DNA of 56,470 bases from Mycobacterium sp. 1274761.0 (GTDB lineage Bacteria > Actinomycetota > Actinomycetes > Mycobacteriales > Mycobacteriaceae). The notes under the pieces are model-generated. The model searched no databases. It had not been told where the DNA came from and saw only the letters and a program-made list of their open reading frames with translations. The DNA lies in contig NZ_LZMC01000072.1 of the NCBI RefSeq assembly GCF_001668615.1, forward strand, positions 1-56,470, written 5' to 3'. Below are positions 26,111-34,692 of this stretch, in pieces (position 1 is the stretch's first letter; every line of letters begins with the position of its first letter). The position numbers and the translations under genes were made by a program.

Positions 26111-26989
26111 TCAGCCCGACTCGATGAGTGCGAGCGCCCGCTCCACCTCGTCGGGCAGCGGCCTGCGCAGCTTCATCACCGACGGCAGTCGCACCAGGGC
26201 CTCCAGGGCGCCCCGCGCATGGTCTGCGTCGCGCACCGCCGCGCGCAGCAACCGACCCGTGGCCCTGAGGCATGGCCACATTGGCCGACGCATCCAGGTG
26301 GTGAGCACGGCGTTGCGCAGCTCTCGAGCCTGCCGAGCCGACGAACTGCCGCGGATCTCCGACGGTTGGTGGTAGGCGGTCAACTGCGGGCAGTAGCAGA
26401 GGTCCCAGCCGACTGCGGCCAGGTCAAGCGCCAGCAGCTGTTCTTCGCCGTAGAAGTGCAGCAGCTCGCTGAATCCGCCCGCCGCAACGAAAGCCGCCTT
26501 GCGGACGACAGCGGCACAGGTCATGAAGCCCAGAATCGACGGGCCCGGCAGGTCCCGCCGTCTGCCCAGTGCGCTGTCGGCCAATACCGACACCATCGGA
26601 TCGTCGTGACGGTGCGGCATGACGACGGTGCGCGCGGCCAGCAGGCCCAGCGTCGGGTGACGGTCGAAGAGATCCTCGGCGTTGGTGATCGCCGATGGCT
26701 CCCACCACGAATCGTCGTCGCAGAACGCGATGATCGGGGTCGTGGCCGCAGCCACGCCGACGTTGCGGGCCACCACGCCGCGGTTCGATTTCAGCTCGAT
26801 GGCCGACACCCGGCCTGCGGACTGATGCGCGAAACGTCGGACGACCGCAACCGAGTCGTCCTCAGAACCGTTGTCCACGGCGATGATCCGGCAGTTGGTC
26901 GTGTTGAGCAGGCGCGTGATCGTGGTCGAGAGCTCCGCGGCGCGGTTGCGGCTGGCGATCACGAACGATGTGCGAGTGGCACCTGCCAT
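26111..26989 (-). CDS. GT2 glycosyltransferase, opposite strand
   Basis: 292-residue GT-A family 2 enzyme. TSFVIASRNRAAELSTTI opens the protein and VDNGSEDDS carries the nucleotide-binding aspartate. NRGVVARNVGVAAATTPIIAFCDDDSWW contains the metal-binding DDD motif, and FYGEEQLLALDL the acceptor-side acidic cluster. It is the only gene of the cluster on the minus strand. It converges on the GT4 gene with an 11-bp gap and is divergent from the epimerase gene with 40 bp between starts. Confidence 0.86.
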   Translation of the reverse strand: MAGATRTSFVIASRNRAAELSTTITRLLNTTNCRIIAVDNGSEDDSVAVVRRFAHQSAGRVSAIELKSNRGVVARNVGVAAATTPIIAFCDDDSWWEPSAITNAEDLFDRHPTLGLLAARTVVMPHRHDDPMVSVLADSALGRRRDLPGPSILGFMTCAAVVRKAAFVAAGGFSELLHFYGEEQLLALDLAAVGWDLCYCPQLTAYHQPSEIRGSSSARQARELRNAVLTTWMRRPMWPCLRATGRLLRAAVRDADHARGALEALVRLPSVMKLRRPLPDEVERALALIESG

Positions 26990-27029
26990 AACCCAAGCAC
27001 GTACCCGTTGGCGGGGCTGGAAAACGCCG

Positions 27030-28004
27030 ATGCATGAGATCAAACGCGCCGTTGTCACCGGCGGAGCCGGCTTCCTCGGGGGTCATCTTTGTGAGCGACT
27101 CCTCGCTGAGGGGGCCGAGGTCGTCTGCATCGACGACCTGTCGACCAGCGCGCCCGGCGCGGCCACACTGCTGCACGGCCGCGCCGGTTACCGCTTCGTC
27201 GGCCACGACATCAGCAAGCCATGGCGCGACGTCGTTCTTCCATCGGACCCCGACACGGTCTTTCATCTCGCCTCACCCGCGTCACCGCGGGATTACTTGC
27301 GGCTTCCGGTCGAGACATTGCGCGCCGGTGCGGTCGGTACCGCCCACGCACTGGAGTTCGCCGAGTGCTGCGGTGCGCGCCTGGTGTTGGCCTCGACCAG
27401 CGAGGTCTACGGTGACCCGCTCGAACACCCTCAGCATGAAACATATTGGGGCAACGTGAATCCGGTCGGTCCGCGGAGCGTGTACGACGAAGCAAAGAGG
27501 TTCGCCGAGGCGCTCACCCTCGCATATCACCGCGGCCGCACCGTCGATGTCGGGGTGGCCCGGATTTTCAATACCTATGGGCCCAGGATGCGCTGTGACG
27601 ACGGGCGGATCGTGCCCACGTTCACCGAGCAAGCCTTGAGTGGTGAGCCGATCACGGTGAACGGCACAGGTCGCCAGACCCGCTCGCTGTGTTACGTCGA
27701 CGACACCGTCGACGGACTGGTCAGGCTTGCACGCGCGGGCTGCTCTGGCCCCATCAACATCGGCAACCCCGACGAGTTGACGGTGCTCGAGATCGCCGAC
27801 GTCATCCGTGACCTGGCGAAGAGCACTTCAGCGATCGTTCACCGACCGGCCATGCAGGACGATCCACAACGCCGTTGTCCTGACATCACTTTGGCGCGTG
27901 AGCAACTGGGCTGGCAGCCCAAGGTTTCGTACCGCGAGGGTCTGGCCCGAACAGTCGACTGGTTCAGGAGGCACAGGAGGCAACAGTGCGCATCCTCGGC
28001 ATAA
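27030..28004 (+). CDS. NAD-dependent epimerase, UDP-xylose-synthase-like
   Basis: 324-residue extended SDR. TGGAGFLGGHL binds NAD. The catalytic stretch STSEVYGDPLEHPQHETYWGNVNPVGPRSVYDEAKR has YxxxK. VARIFNTYGPRMRCDDGRIVPTF and QTRSLCYVDD are strongly like UDP-glucuronate decarboxylases (Uxs), which turn UDP-glucuronate into UDP-xylose. The gene for UDP-glucose dehydrogenase, which makes that substrate, ends the same cluster. ATG 27030 is chosen over upstream in-frame codons inside the divergent gene. The last 19 bp overlap the carbamoyltransferase start. Confidence 0.85.
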   Translation: MHEIKRAVVTGGAGFLGGHLCERLLAEGAEVVCIDDLSTSAPGAATLLHGRAGYRFVGHDISKPWRDVVLPSDPDTVFHLASPASPRDYLRLPVETLRAGAVGTAHALEFAECCGARLVLASTSEVYGDPLEHPQHETYWGNVNPVGPRSVYDEAKRFAEALTLAYHRGRTVDVGVARIFNTYGPRMRCDDGRIVPTFTEQALSGEPITVNGTGRQTRSLCYVDDTVDGLVRLARAGCSGPINIGNPDELTVLEIADVIRDLAKSTSAIVHRPAMQDDPQRRCPDITLAREQLGWQPKVSYREGLARTVDWFRRHRRQQCASSA

Positions 28005-29599
28005 ATGCGGTCTTCCATGACTCCGCCGCCGCGATCGTGGTCGACGGGCAGATCGTTGCGGCCGCTGAAGAGGAGCGGTTCACCCGCCGCAAGCACGGCA
28101 AGTCTGCGGTGCCGTTCTCGACATGGGAGCTACCGGTCGAGTCGGCCCGATGGTGCCTGGCGCAAGCCGGGCTGGAACCGTCACAGATCGACGCCGTCGG
28201 TTACTCCTACGATCCCCGGCTGATGCACAGTCGCGCAGACAATATCGACGGTCTTGACCGTGACTGGGAGTATTTGCGAACGCTGTACGCCGACCGAGCC
28301 CCCCGGTTTCTGCAGACTGCGCTGCCCGGCCTCGATCCTGGGGCGGTGCGCTATGTGCGCCATCATGTCGCGCACGCCGCGTCGACGGCGCTGGCCTCGC
28401 CGTACCCCGACAGCGCCGTATTGGTTGTGGACGGTCGAGGTGAACGCACGTCGATGCTGGCCGGCGCGTACCGGGACGGCAAGCTAGACATCCTCGCCGC
28501 GCAGGAGCTGCCACATTCGCTCGGACTGTTCTACGAAGGGCTCACCGAGCACCTGGGGTTCAAACGCTCCAGCGACGAGTACAAGGTCATGGCGATGGCC
28601 TCCTACGGGGAGCCGCGGTTTATCGCGCCGTTGCGAAAATTGGTCTACGCGACCGGTAATGGCGGCTTTCGTACTGAACCGGTCGACTGGGAGTCGTTCA
28701 GTACGCGTGGCGAGCACAACTTCGATCTTGCGTGCAGTGTCCAGCGCGTGGTCGAGGAAGTGCTGCTCGAGCTCGTCGGCTGGTTGCGGTCGCGCACCGA
28801 CCACCGAAACCTCTGTCTTGCAGGCGGTGTGGCGCTCAACTGCGTGGCGAACTCGAAGATCTATAACAACGGCGGATTCGACGACGTGTGGGTGCAGCCG
28901 GCGGCGGGCGACGCGGGCACGGCACTCGGCGCGGCCCTGGCCCTCGCCGGGGAAGCCGGTGAGCCCATCACGCCGATGCCGTCGGCGGCACTGGGCCGGG
29001 GCTGGACGGACGAGCAGATCGCCGCCGCGCTCACCGCGGCCGCCGTCCCCCATGAGCGGCCGGATGACCTGGCGGGCACCGTCGGCGAGGCGCTGGCCCA
29101 AAACCAGTTAATCGGGTGGTTTCAGGGCCGGGCCGAGTACGGACCCCGAGCGCTCGGCGGGCGTTCCCTGCTGGCCGATCCGCGTCATCCGGAGAACCTC
29201 GAGCGGCTCAACAATGTCAAGGGGCGCGAGCAATTTCGGCCCGTGGCTCCAATGGTGCTAGCGGAGCGAGCATCCGAAATCTTCTCCGCCGGCCCCATCC
29301 CCAGCCCCTACATGCTGTTCGTCCACGAGGTGGCCGCGGAGTGGCGGTCACGCATTCCCGCGGTTACGCACGTCGACGGCACGGCCCGCATCCAGACGGT
29401 CGACACGAGCAACCCTCTGCTGCACGCGACGATCAGCCATTTCGCCGAGCGCACCGGCGTGCCGGTGATCGTCAACACCAGTTTCAATACCGCGGGGCGA
29501 CCTATGGTGGACAGTCCCCGTGATGCGCTGGAGTGCTTCGGCAGCTCACCGATCGACTTGCTGGCGATCGGCCCGTTTGTGGTGAGAAGGCCGCGATGA
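27986..29599 (+). CDS. NodU/CmcH-family carbamoyltransferase
   Basis: 537-residue carbamoyltransferase. The N-terminal half has the ASKHA fold with HDSAAAIVVDG and HHVAHAASTAL, supplying the metal-binding histidines. The middle has AGGVALNCVANSK. The C-terminal YrdC-like half has WFQGRAEYGPRALGGRSLLADPR and VNTSFN. Such enzymes use carbamoyl phosphate and ATP to O-carbamoylate sugars or antibiotics. GTG 27986 follows AGGAGG. In this setting a carbamoylated sugar product is inferred. Confidence 0.92.
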   Translation: MRILGINAVFHDSAAAIVVDGQIVAAAEEERFTRRKHGKSAVPFSTWELPVESARWCLAQAGLEPSQIDAVGYSYDPRLMHSRADNIDGLDRDWEYLRTLYADRAPRFLQTALPGLDPGAVRYVRHHVAHAASTALASPYPDSAVLVVDGRGERTSMLAGAYRDGKLDILAAQELPHSLGLFYEGLTEHLGFKRSSDEYKVMAMASYGEPRFIAPLRKLVYATGNGGFRTEPVDWESFSTRGEHNFDLACSVQRVVEEVLLELVGWLRSRTDHRNLCLAGGVALNCVANSKIYNNGGFDDVWVQPAAGDAGTALGAALALAGEAGEPITPMPSAALGRGWTDEQIAAALTAAAVPHERPDDLAGTVGEALAQNQLIGWFQGRAEYGPRALGGRSLLADPRHPENLERLNNVKGREQFRPVAPMVLAERASEIFSAGPIPSPYMLFVHEVAAEWRSRIPAVTHVDGTARIQTVDTSNPLLHATISHFAERTGVPVIVNTSFNTAGRPMVDSPRDALECFGSSPIDLLAIGPFVVRRPR

Positions 29600-31086
29600 C
29601 AGCCGATTTCGCCATCGTCGTCCCGACCATCGGCCGCGAGGGACTACACCGGATGCTCGCCGAGCTCGACGGATCAGCGGGTCCGCAGCCGGTGGCGGTG
29701 GTGGTGGTCGACGACCGCGCCGACGCGAACCCGCCGCTGGATTTGACGACTCGGTTGCCGGTGAACGTGTTCTGCAGCGGAGGCCGAGGCCCCGCGGCGG
29801 CACGCAACATGGGGTGGCGCAGCGTCCGGGCCGAATGGATCTGTTTCCTCGACGACGACGTTGTGCCGCAGCCCAACTGGCTCGCAGCCGCGGCAGCCGA
29901 CATTGCTGATGCCGAGGCAGCCCGCGCCGTCGGTTCACAGGCGGTGATCGAGGTGCCCCGTGTCGCCGGCCGCCGTGCCACAGACGACGAGCGGCGCACT
30001 CAACGGCTCAGCGACGCGAAATGGATCACCGCCGACATGGCGTTCAAGCGGTCGGCGTTAATCGCCGTCGGCGGCTTCGACGAGCGCTTCCCGAGGGCCT
30101 ACCGAGAAGACTCCGATCTGGCGGTGCGCATCACCAAGAACGGCGCGATCGCACCGGGATCGCGGCGGTCCACCCATCCGGTTGCCCCATCGACCTGGAT
30201 GAGCAGCGTGCGCGCCCAAATCGGAAATCGGGACAACGCGTTGATGCGGCGCAAGCATGGACGCAAATGGCGAACTGCGGTCGGCGAGGGGCGGGGTCGG
30301 CTGCCGACGCACACGGTGACTACGGCGACGATCGCCGCCGCAGTGATCCTGGCACTGACCGGGCGGTGGCGGTGGGCCCTGCAATCTGCAGCGTTGTGGG
30401 CCGCCCTGACAACGGAATTCGCGGTGCGCCGCATCTTGGCCGGCCCTCGCACACTGTCCGAGATCGCGCGCATGGTGGTGACCAGCATCCTCATCCCCCC
30501 GGTCGCGGTGTTCCACCGCCTCGCCGGCGAACGGCAATTCCGGTCCGCGCTTTGCGATCCGCCGCTGGCAGTCCTGCTCGACCGCGACGACACGATCATC
30601 GAGGACGTCCCCTATCTCAACGACCCCACCCGTGTGCGGCCGGTGCCCGGCGCGGCGAACGCGTTGCGCAGACTCCGCGAAGAAGGACTGCTGCTGGCGA
30701 TCGTCAGCAACCAGTCCGGCGTGGCGAAGGGCCTCATCGCTCCTGATGAGTTGGCCGCGGTGAACGCACGGGTGGACGATGCGCTTGGCCCGTTTGACGC
30801 ATGGCAGGTCTGCATTCACGACGACGGCGACGGCTGCACATGCCGCAAACCTGCCCCGGGCATGGTGCTCGCCGCAGCGGAGGCGCTCGGAGTGGACCCC
30901 AGCAGGTGCGTGCTCATCGGCGACACGGGCGGCGACGTCACCGCGGCGCTGACGGCCGGCGCCGATGCGGTGCTCGTGCCGACGCACCGGACGCTGGAGC
31001 ACGAGATCAGCGAGGCGCGCGCCAGGGCGAGGGTGGCCGCCGACCTGAACAGCGCGGTGTCGATGGTGTTGCAGGAGTGCCGATGA
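29596..31086 (+). CDS. Fusion: GT2 glycosyltransferase plus GmhB-like phosphatase
   Basis: 496 residues. Residues 1 to ~225 are a GT2 domain: FAIVVPTIGREGLHRML, GGRGPAAARNMGW, ICFLDDDVVPQPNW, YREDSDLAVRI. Hydrophobic segments follow near 237-270 (TATIAAAVILAL). From ~324 a HAD phosphatase begins: LLDRDDTIIEDVPYL (DxD nucleophile; usual DRDGT), VSNQSGVAKGL, the zinc loop CIHDDGDGCTC, RKPAPGM and LIGDTGGDV. This half is like GmhB, which removes the 7-phosphate of heptose 1,7-bisphosphate. ATGA overlaps link it to both neighbours. The fusion is unusual. Confidence 0.9.
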   Translation: MTADFAIVVPTIGREGLHRMLAELDGSAGPQPVAVVVVDDRADANPPLDLTTRLPVNVFCSGGRGPAAARNMGWRSVRAEWICFLDDDVVPQPNWLAAAAADIADAEAARAVGSQAVIEVPRVAGRRATDDERRTQRLSDAKWITADMAFKRSALIAVGGFDERFPRAYREDSDLAVRITKNGAIAPGSRRSTHPVAPSTWMSSVRAQIGNRDNALMRRKHGRKWRTAVGEGRGRLPTHTVTTATIAAAVILALTGRWRWALQSAALWAALTTEFAVRRILAGPRTLSEIARMVVTSILIPPVAVFHRLAGERQFRSALCDPPLAVLLDRDDTIIEDVPYLNDPTRVRPVPGAANALRRLREEGLLLAIVSNQSGVAKGLIAPDELAAVNARVDDALGPFDAWQVCIHDDGDGCTCRKPAPGMVLAAAEALGVDPSRCVLIGDTGGDVTAALTAGADAVLVPTHRTLEHEISEARARARVAADLNSAVSMVLQECR

Positions 31087-32096
31087 GCCTCGGCCTAATC
31101 GCTCGCCTCGACAGCGCCGGTGACGTCCTCATCACCGGGCCGGCGGTGCGCGCCATCGCCGCCGCCCATGACGACGTGACCTTCCTAGCCGGCCCGCGCG
31201 GCCGCGAAGCCGCCGAGCTGCTGCCCGGCGTCGGTGACGTCATCGAGTGGCAGGCGCCATGGGTGGACTTCAATTCGCCGGAACTGACTGCCGGGCATGT
31301 GGAGTCACTGATCAAGCAGCTGCGCGACCTGCGGCCGGACCACGCCTTCATCTTCACCTCGTTTCACCAGTCGCCGCTTCCGCTGGCGTTGATCTGCCGA
31401 ATGGCGCAGGTCCCGTGGGTCGCGGCCATCTGCGAGGACTATCCCGGCACGCTGCTCGATCTCCGCCACCACGTAGGCGACGGCATCCCAGAACCGCAGA
31501 GGGCGCTGTCGCTGGCCGCAGCCAGCGGCTGTGCGCTGCCCGCAGGTGACGACGGCGCCTTGCGCATCAGCTGCCCACCGCTGCCGCCCGAGCTGGAAAG
31601 GCTCACCACAACAACGTTTGTGGCGTTTCATCCCGGTGCGGCGGTGCCCGCGCGGCGGCCCACCGCAGACCGCAGCGCTGCGATGGTGGAGGCGCTGACG
31701 CGCGCCGGTCACCGCGTGATCGTCACCGGCGGTGCGGACGAAACCGACCTGACGGCGGCGGTGGCGGGCGAGATAGCCGTCGACCTCGGCGGCCGCACGA
31801 CGCTGGCCACACTGGGCGCCGTATTCGCCGCCGCGCGTGTCGTTGTCGTGCCCAACACCGGCCCCGCGCATCTTGCGGCCGCGGTCGGCGCGCCGGTCGT
31901 CTCGCTGTTCGCACCCGTGGTACCGGCCTCGCAGTGGATGCCATACGCGCAGAACGTGATCCGGCTCGGCGACCAGAATGCCGCGTGCCAACTCACCCGC
32001 GCCCGCGAATGCCCGGTGGTCGGACACCCATGTCTTAACGGCATCACCGACACCGAGTTGGTCGCCGCGGTCGATCGATTGGGAGGAGCCCCATGA
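31083..32096 (+). CDS. GT9 heptosyltransferase-like glycosyltransferase
   Basis: 337-residue GT-B enzyme of family 9, whose members (WaaC, WaaF) transfer heptose from ADP-heptose. It shows IARLDSAGDVLITGPAVRAI at the start. FVAFHPGAAVPARRPTADRSAAMVEAL opens the donor domain. VVVPNTGPAHLAAAVGAPVVSLFAPVVPASQWMPY is the family's D/N-TGxxH signature followed by the donor loop. Starts in the ATGA of the previous stop and overlaps gmhA by four bases. Its presence between heptose-nucleotide genes supports ADP-heptose as donor. Confidence 0.9.
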   Translation: MSLGLIARLDSAGDVLITGPAVRAIAAAHDDVTFLAGPRGREAAELLPGVGDVIEWQAPWVDFNSPELTAGHVESLIKQLRDLRPDHAFIFTSFHQSPLPLALICRMAQVPWVAAICEDYPGTLLDLRHHVGDGIPEPQRALSLAAASGCALPAGDDGALRISCPPLPPELERLTTTTFVAFHPGAAVPARRPTADRSAAMVEALTRAGHRVIVTGGADETDLTAAVAGEIAVDLGGRTTLATLGAVFAAARVVVVPNTGPAHLAAAVGAPVVSLFAPVVPASQWMPYAQNVIRLGDQNAACQLTRARECPVVGHPCLNGITDTELVAAVDRLGGAP

Positions 32097-32668
32097 TCCA
32101 GACGCACATGCAAGCCCTGGCGGAGGCCGTTGAGGGTGTCGGCTCGGAGGCGGACCGACTCATGCTGTGGGGCAGGCACCTCGCCGATGTGCTGACCCGC
32201 GGCGGACGGCTGCTCGCCTGCGGTAACGGCGGTAGCGCCGCCGAGGCCCAGCATCTCACCGCCGAACTGGTCGGCCGATTCCGTGACGAACGAAAGCCTA
32301 TGTCGGCCATCGCATTACACGCCGACACCTCCGCTCTCACCGCCATCGGAAACGACTACGGTATCGACCAGATCTTCGCCCGCGGCGTGCACGCGCACGG
32401 CCAACCCGGTGACGTCCTCATCTCGCTGTCCACCAGCGGCACCAGTAGCAACGTGCTGGCAGCGGTGAAGGCCGCACACGAGGAGGGCCTGACAACCTGG
32501 GCGCTGACGGGTCCCGCACCCAACCCGTTGGCCGCGATGTGCCACGACGCGGTCTGCGTCGAGGCGGGCTCCACCGCCACCGTTCAGGAGATCCATCTGT
32601 TGCTCGTGCATGCCCTGTGCATCGCCGTCGACGACGTGCTCCTTGGCGCAGGTGGACACCGTGGCTAG
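32093..32668 (+). CDS. gmhA: Phosphoheptose isomerase GmhA
   Basis: 191-residue SIS-domain protein. LLACGNGGSAAEAQHLTAELVGRF and ALHADTSALTAIGNDYGIDQIF are the characteristic GmhA sequences. LSTSGTSSNVLAAVKAA binds the sugar phosphate, and VQEIHLLLVHALC carries the catalytic glutamate and histidine. It converts sedoheptulose 7-phosphate into D-glycero-D-manno-heptose 7-phosphate, the first step of nucleotide-heptose synthesis. Overlaps the next gene by 8 bp. Confidence 0.94.
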   Translation: MIQTHMQALAEAVEGVGSEADRLMLWGRHLADVLTRGGRLLACGNGGSAAEAQHLTAELVGRFRDERKPMSAIALHADTSALTAIGNDYGIDQIFARGVHAHGQPGDVLISLSTSGTSSNVLAAVKAAHEEGLTTWALTGPAPNPLAAMCHDAVCVEAGSTATVQEIHLLLVHALCIAVDDVLLGAGGHRG

Positions 32669-33983
32669 GCCCCTGATCATCGTCGGCGACTCGATGCTCG
32701 ACGTGGATATCGAGGGCAGCGCCAGCAGGCTCAGCCCAGAGGCGCCCGTACCCGTCGTCGACGCCGAACGGATGTGGCACCGACCGGGCGGTGCGGGGCT
32801 TGCCGCCGTGCTCGCCGCCCGCACCGAGCGCAATGTTGTGCTGGTGACCGCGGTGGCCGACGATGTCGACGGCCGCGTCCTTTCTGACCTGCTTGCCGCG
32901 TCGGGCGTCGAGGTGATCGCTTTGTCGATGACCGGAAGCACATTGTGCAAGACGAGGATTCGGGCACGCGGGCAGTCGATGCTGCGGCTCGACCACGGCG
33001 ACGGGACCGCGGCAGCCGACGAGGCGCCGGCATCGGCCATGACCGCGCTGGAATCGGCGGCGGCGATTCTTGTCGCGGATTACGGTCACGGTGTCGCTGC
33101 GCATCGCGGCATCCGCAACGCGCTGTCGAAGGTCGCCGACCGGGTGCCCGTGGTCTGGGATCCCCATCCCCGTGGCGAAACACCCACCCCAGGTTGTTGG
33201 TTGGTGACACCCAACCAGGCCGAGGCGGGCGAGGCATCGGCCGAGTCGCTGCGCGGCCGATGGGCCGCGCGAGCGGTGGCTGTGACCATAGGCGTCAAGG
33301 GTGCGCTCCTGGCGACCCCCGCCGGATCAGTCCACGTCGCCGCGCCGGTTGTGACGGGCGGTGGTGATCCATGCGGGGCGGGAGACCGGTTCGCTGTTGC
33401 TGCGGCGCTGACCCTCGGCAGCGGGGGCGATGCGGAAGCCTCGGTTCGCGCGGCCGTCGAGGCGGCCACCAACTTCGTCGCGGCCGGCGGAGCGGTGGGC
33501 GTGTCCAGTCCCGCACCAATCGCCGCACGCGGACGCCCGGCCGCGGCAGCCGACCTCGAGGCGCTGCGCAGAAACGGCGGGCGCTTGGTCGCCACCGGTG
33601 GGTGCTTCGATCTTCTGCACACCGGCCACGTGCGGCTGCTGCATCAGGCGCGTCAACTCGGCGACGCCCTTGTGGTGCTTCTGAATTCGGACAGCTCCGT
33701 AGGCGCGCTGAAGGGCCCGGCCAGGCCGGTGATGCCGGCTCAGGACCGTGCCCGGGTGTTGTCTGCACTGGAATGTGTCGACGACGTGATCATCTTCGAC
33801 GAGCTGTCGCCGGAAGCGGCACTGGAGCGGTTGCGACCGGACGTGTGGGTGAAGGGCGGCGACTACACCGAAGCCGACCTACCCGAGGCTGAGGTCGTAC
33901 GCCGGCATGGCGGTGAAGTGGTGCTGCTGCCGATTGTCGCCGGTTACTCGTCGTCCAACCTGATCGCGGCCGCGCGGTCATGA
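32661..33983 (+). CDS. hldE: Bifunctional heptose kinase/adenylyltransferase HldE-like
   Basis: 440 residues, slightly shorter than E. coli HldE. The N-terminal ribokinase-type domain shows IIVGDSMLDVDIEGSASRLSPEAPVPVV, PGGAGLAAVLAA, and GGGDPCGAGDRFAVA with the catalytic aspartate of GAGD. The C-terminal nucleotidyltransferase shows VATGGCFDLLHTGHVRLLHQA, then VKGGDY. It would phosphorylate heptose 7-phosphate at C1 and, after GmhB removes the 7-phosphate, form ADP-heptose. GTG 32661 is favoured by AGGTGG; GTG 32652 is possible. Confidence 0.93.
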   Translation: MARPLIIVGDSMLDVDIEGSASRLSPEAPVPVVDAERMWHRPGGAGLAAVLAARTERNVVLVTAVADDVDGRVLSDLLAASGVEVIALSMTGSTLCKTRIRARGQSMLRLDHGDGTAAADEAPASAMTALESAAAILVADYGHGVAAHRGIRNALSKVADRVPVVWDPHPRGETPTPGCWLVTPNQAEAGEASAESLRGRWAARAVAVTIGVKGALLATPAGSVHVAAPVVTGGGDPCGAGDRFAVAAALTLGSGGDAEASVRAAVEAATNFVAAGGAVGVSSPAPIAARGRPAAAADLEALRRNGGRLVATGGCFDLLHTGHVRLLHQARQLGDALVVLLNSDSSVGALKGPARPVMPAQDRARVLSALECVDDVIIFDELSPEAALERLRPDVWVKGGDYTEADLPEAEVVRRHGGEVVLLPIVAGYSSSNLIAAARS

Positions 33984-34005
33984 TCCAACGATAGGAGTGA
34001 AACCC

Positions 34006-34692
34006 ATGACGCTGGGAAACGTACTCATCACCGGAGGCGCATCGGGCCTCGGCGCGGCGACGGTGAAAGCCGTTGCGCGACACGGCGGCACGCCGCTTGT
34101 CATCGATCGACAGCACATCGACGACGATGTCGCATTCGAATGTGCCGACCTCGCCGACACAGCGGCGGTCGACGCAGCGGTGCGCGCGCTCGCCGAGCGC
34201 GCCGACGGCCGCATCGACGGGGTGTTCACCGCTGCGGGCATCGACTCCTGCGGCAAGCTCGACGAGGTCGCTGTCAAGGACTGGGAACGCGTCATTCACG
34301 TCAACCTGCTCGGCACCGCGGCGGTGATCAGATCTGCGTTGCCGTATCTTCGGGAATCCGGCGGTCGAATCGTCACGTGTGCATCCACACTCGGCATCAA
34401 GGCGGTCAGCGACGCGACGGCGTACTGTGCCTCGAAGTTCGGCGTGGTCGGGTTCAGCCGGGCGCTCGCCGCCGAACTCGCCGGCGAAGTGGGTGTGACG
34501 ACGTTGATCCCCGGTGGCATGCACACGCCGTTCTTCGACGGCCGCACGGAACAGTACAAGCCGCCGCCCGACGCAAAACTGAATCAGCCGGAAGACGTCG
34601 CCGAGACCGTCGTTTTCGCGCTCACCCAACCGGCGGGCTGCGAGGTGCGGGAATTGGTGATCTGCGCATCGACGGAGTCTTCGTGGCCATGA
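34006..34692 (+). CDS. Short-chain dehydrogenase in the heptose cluster
   Basis: 228-residue classical SDR: VLITGGASGLGAATVKA, TAAGID, then YCASKFGVVGFSRALAAEL with the catalytic YxxxK. It is not HldD-like (HldD is an extended SDR of about 310 residues), so it does not obviously epimerise ADP-heptose. AGGAG at 33993-33997 sets ATG 34006. It overlaps the next gene by ATGA. It may modify a sugar in the pathway, for example by oxidation or reduction; the substrate is unknown. Confidence 0.83.
   Translation: MTLGNVLITGGASGLGAATVKAVARHGGTPLVIDRQHIDDDVAFECADLADTAAVDAAVRALAERADGRIDGVFTAAGIDSCGKLDEVAVKDWERVIHVNLLGTAAVIRSALPYLRESGGRIVTCASTLGIKAVSDATAYCASKFGVVGFSRALAAELAGEVGVTTLIPGGMHTPFFDGRTEQYKPPPDAKLNQPEDVAETVVFALTQPAGCEVRELVICASTESSWP

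Noticed and set aside
27030..28004. Candidate HldD epimerase
   Set aside because: The motifs WGNVNPVGPRSVYDEAKR and FNTYGPRM fit UDP-glucuronate decarboxylases better than ADP-heptose epimerases.
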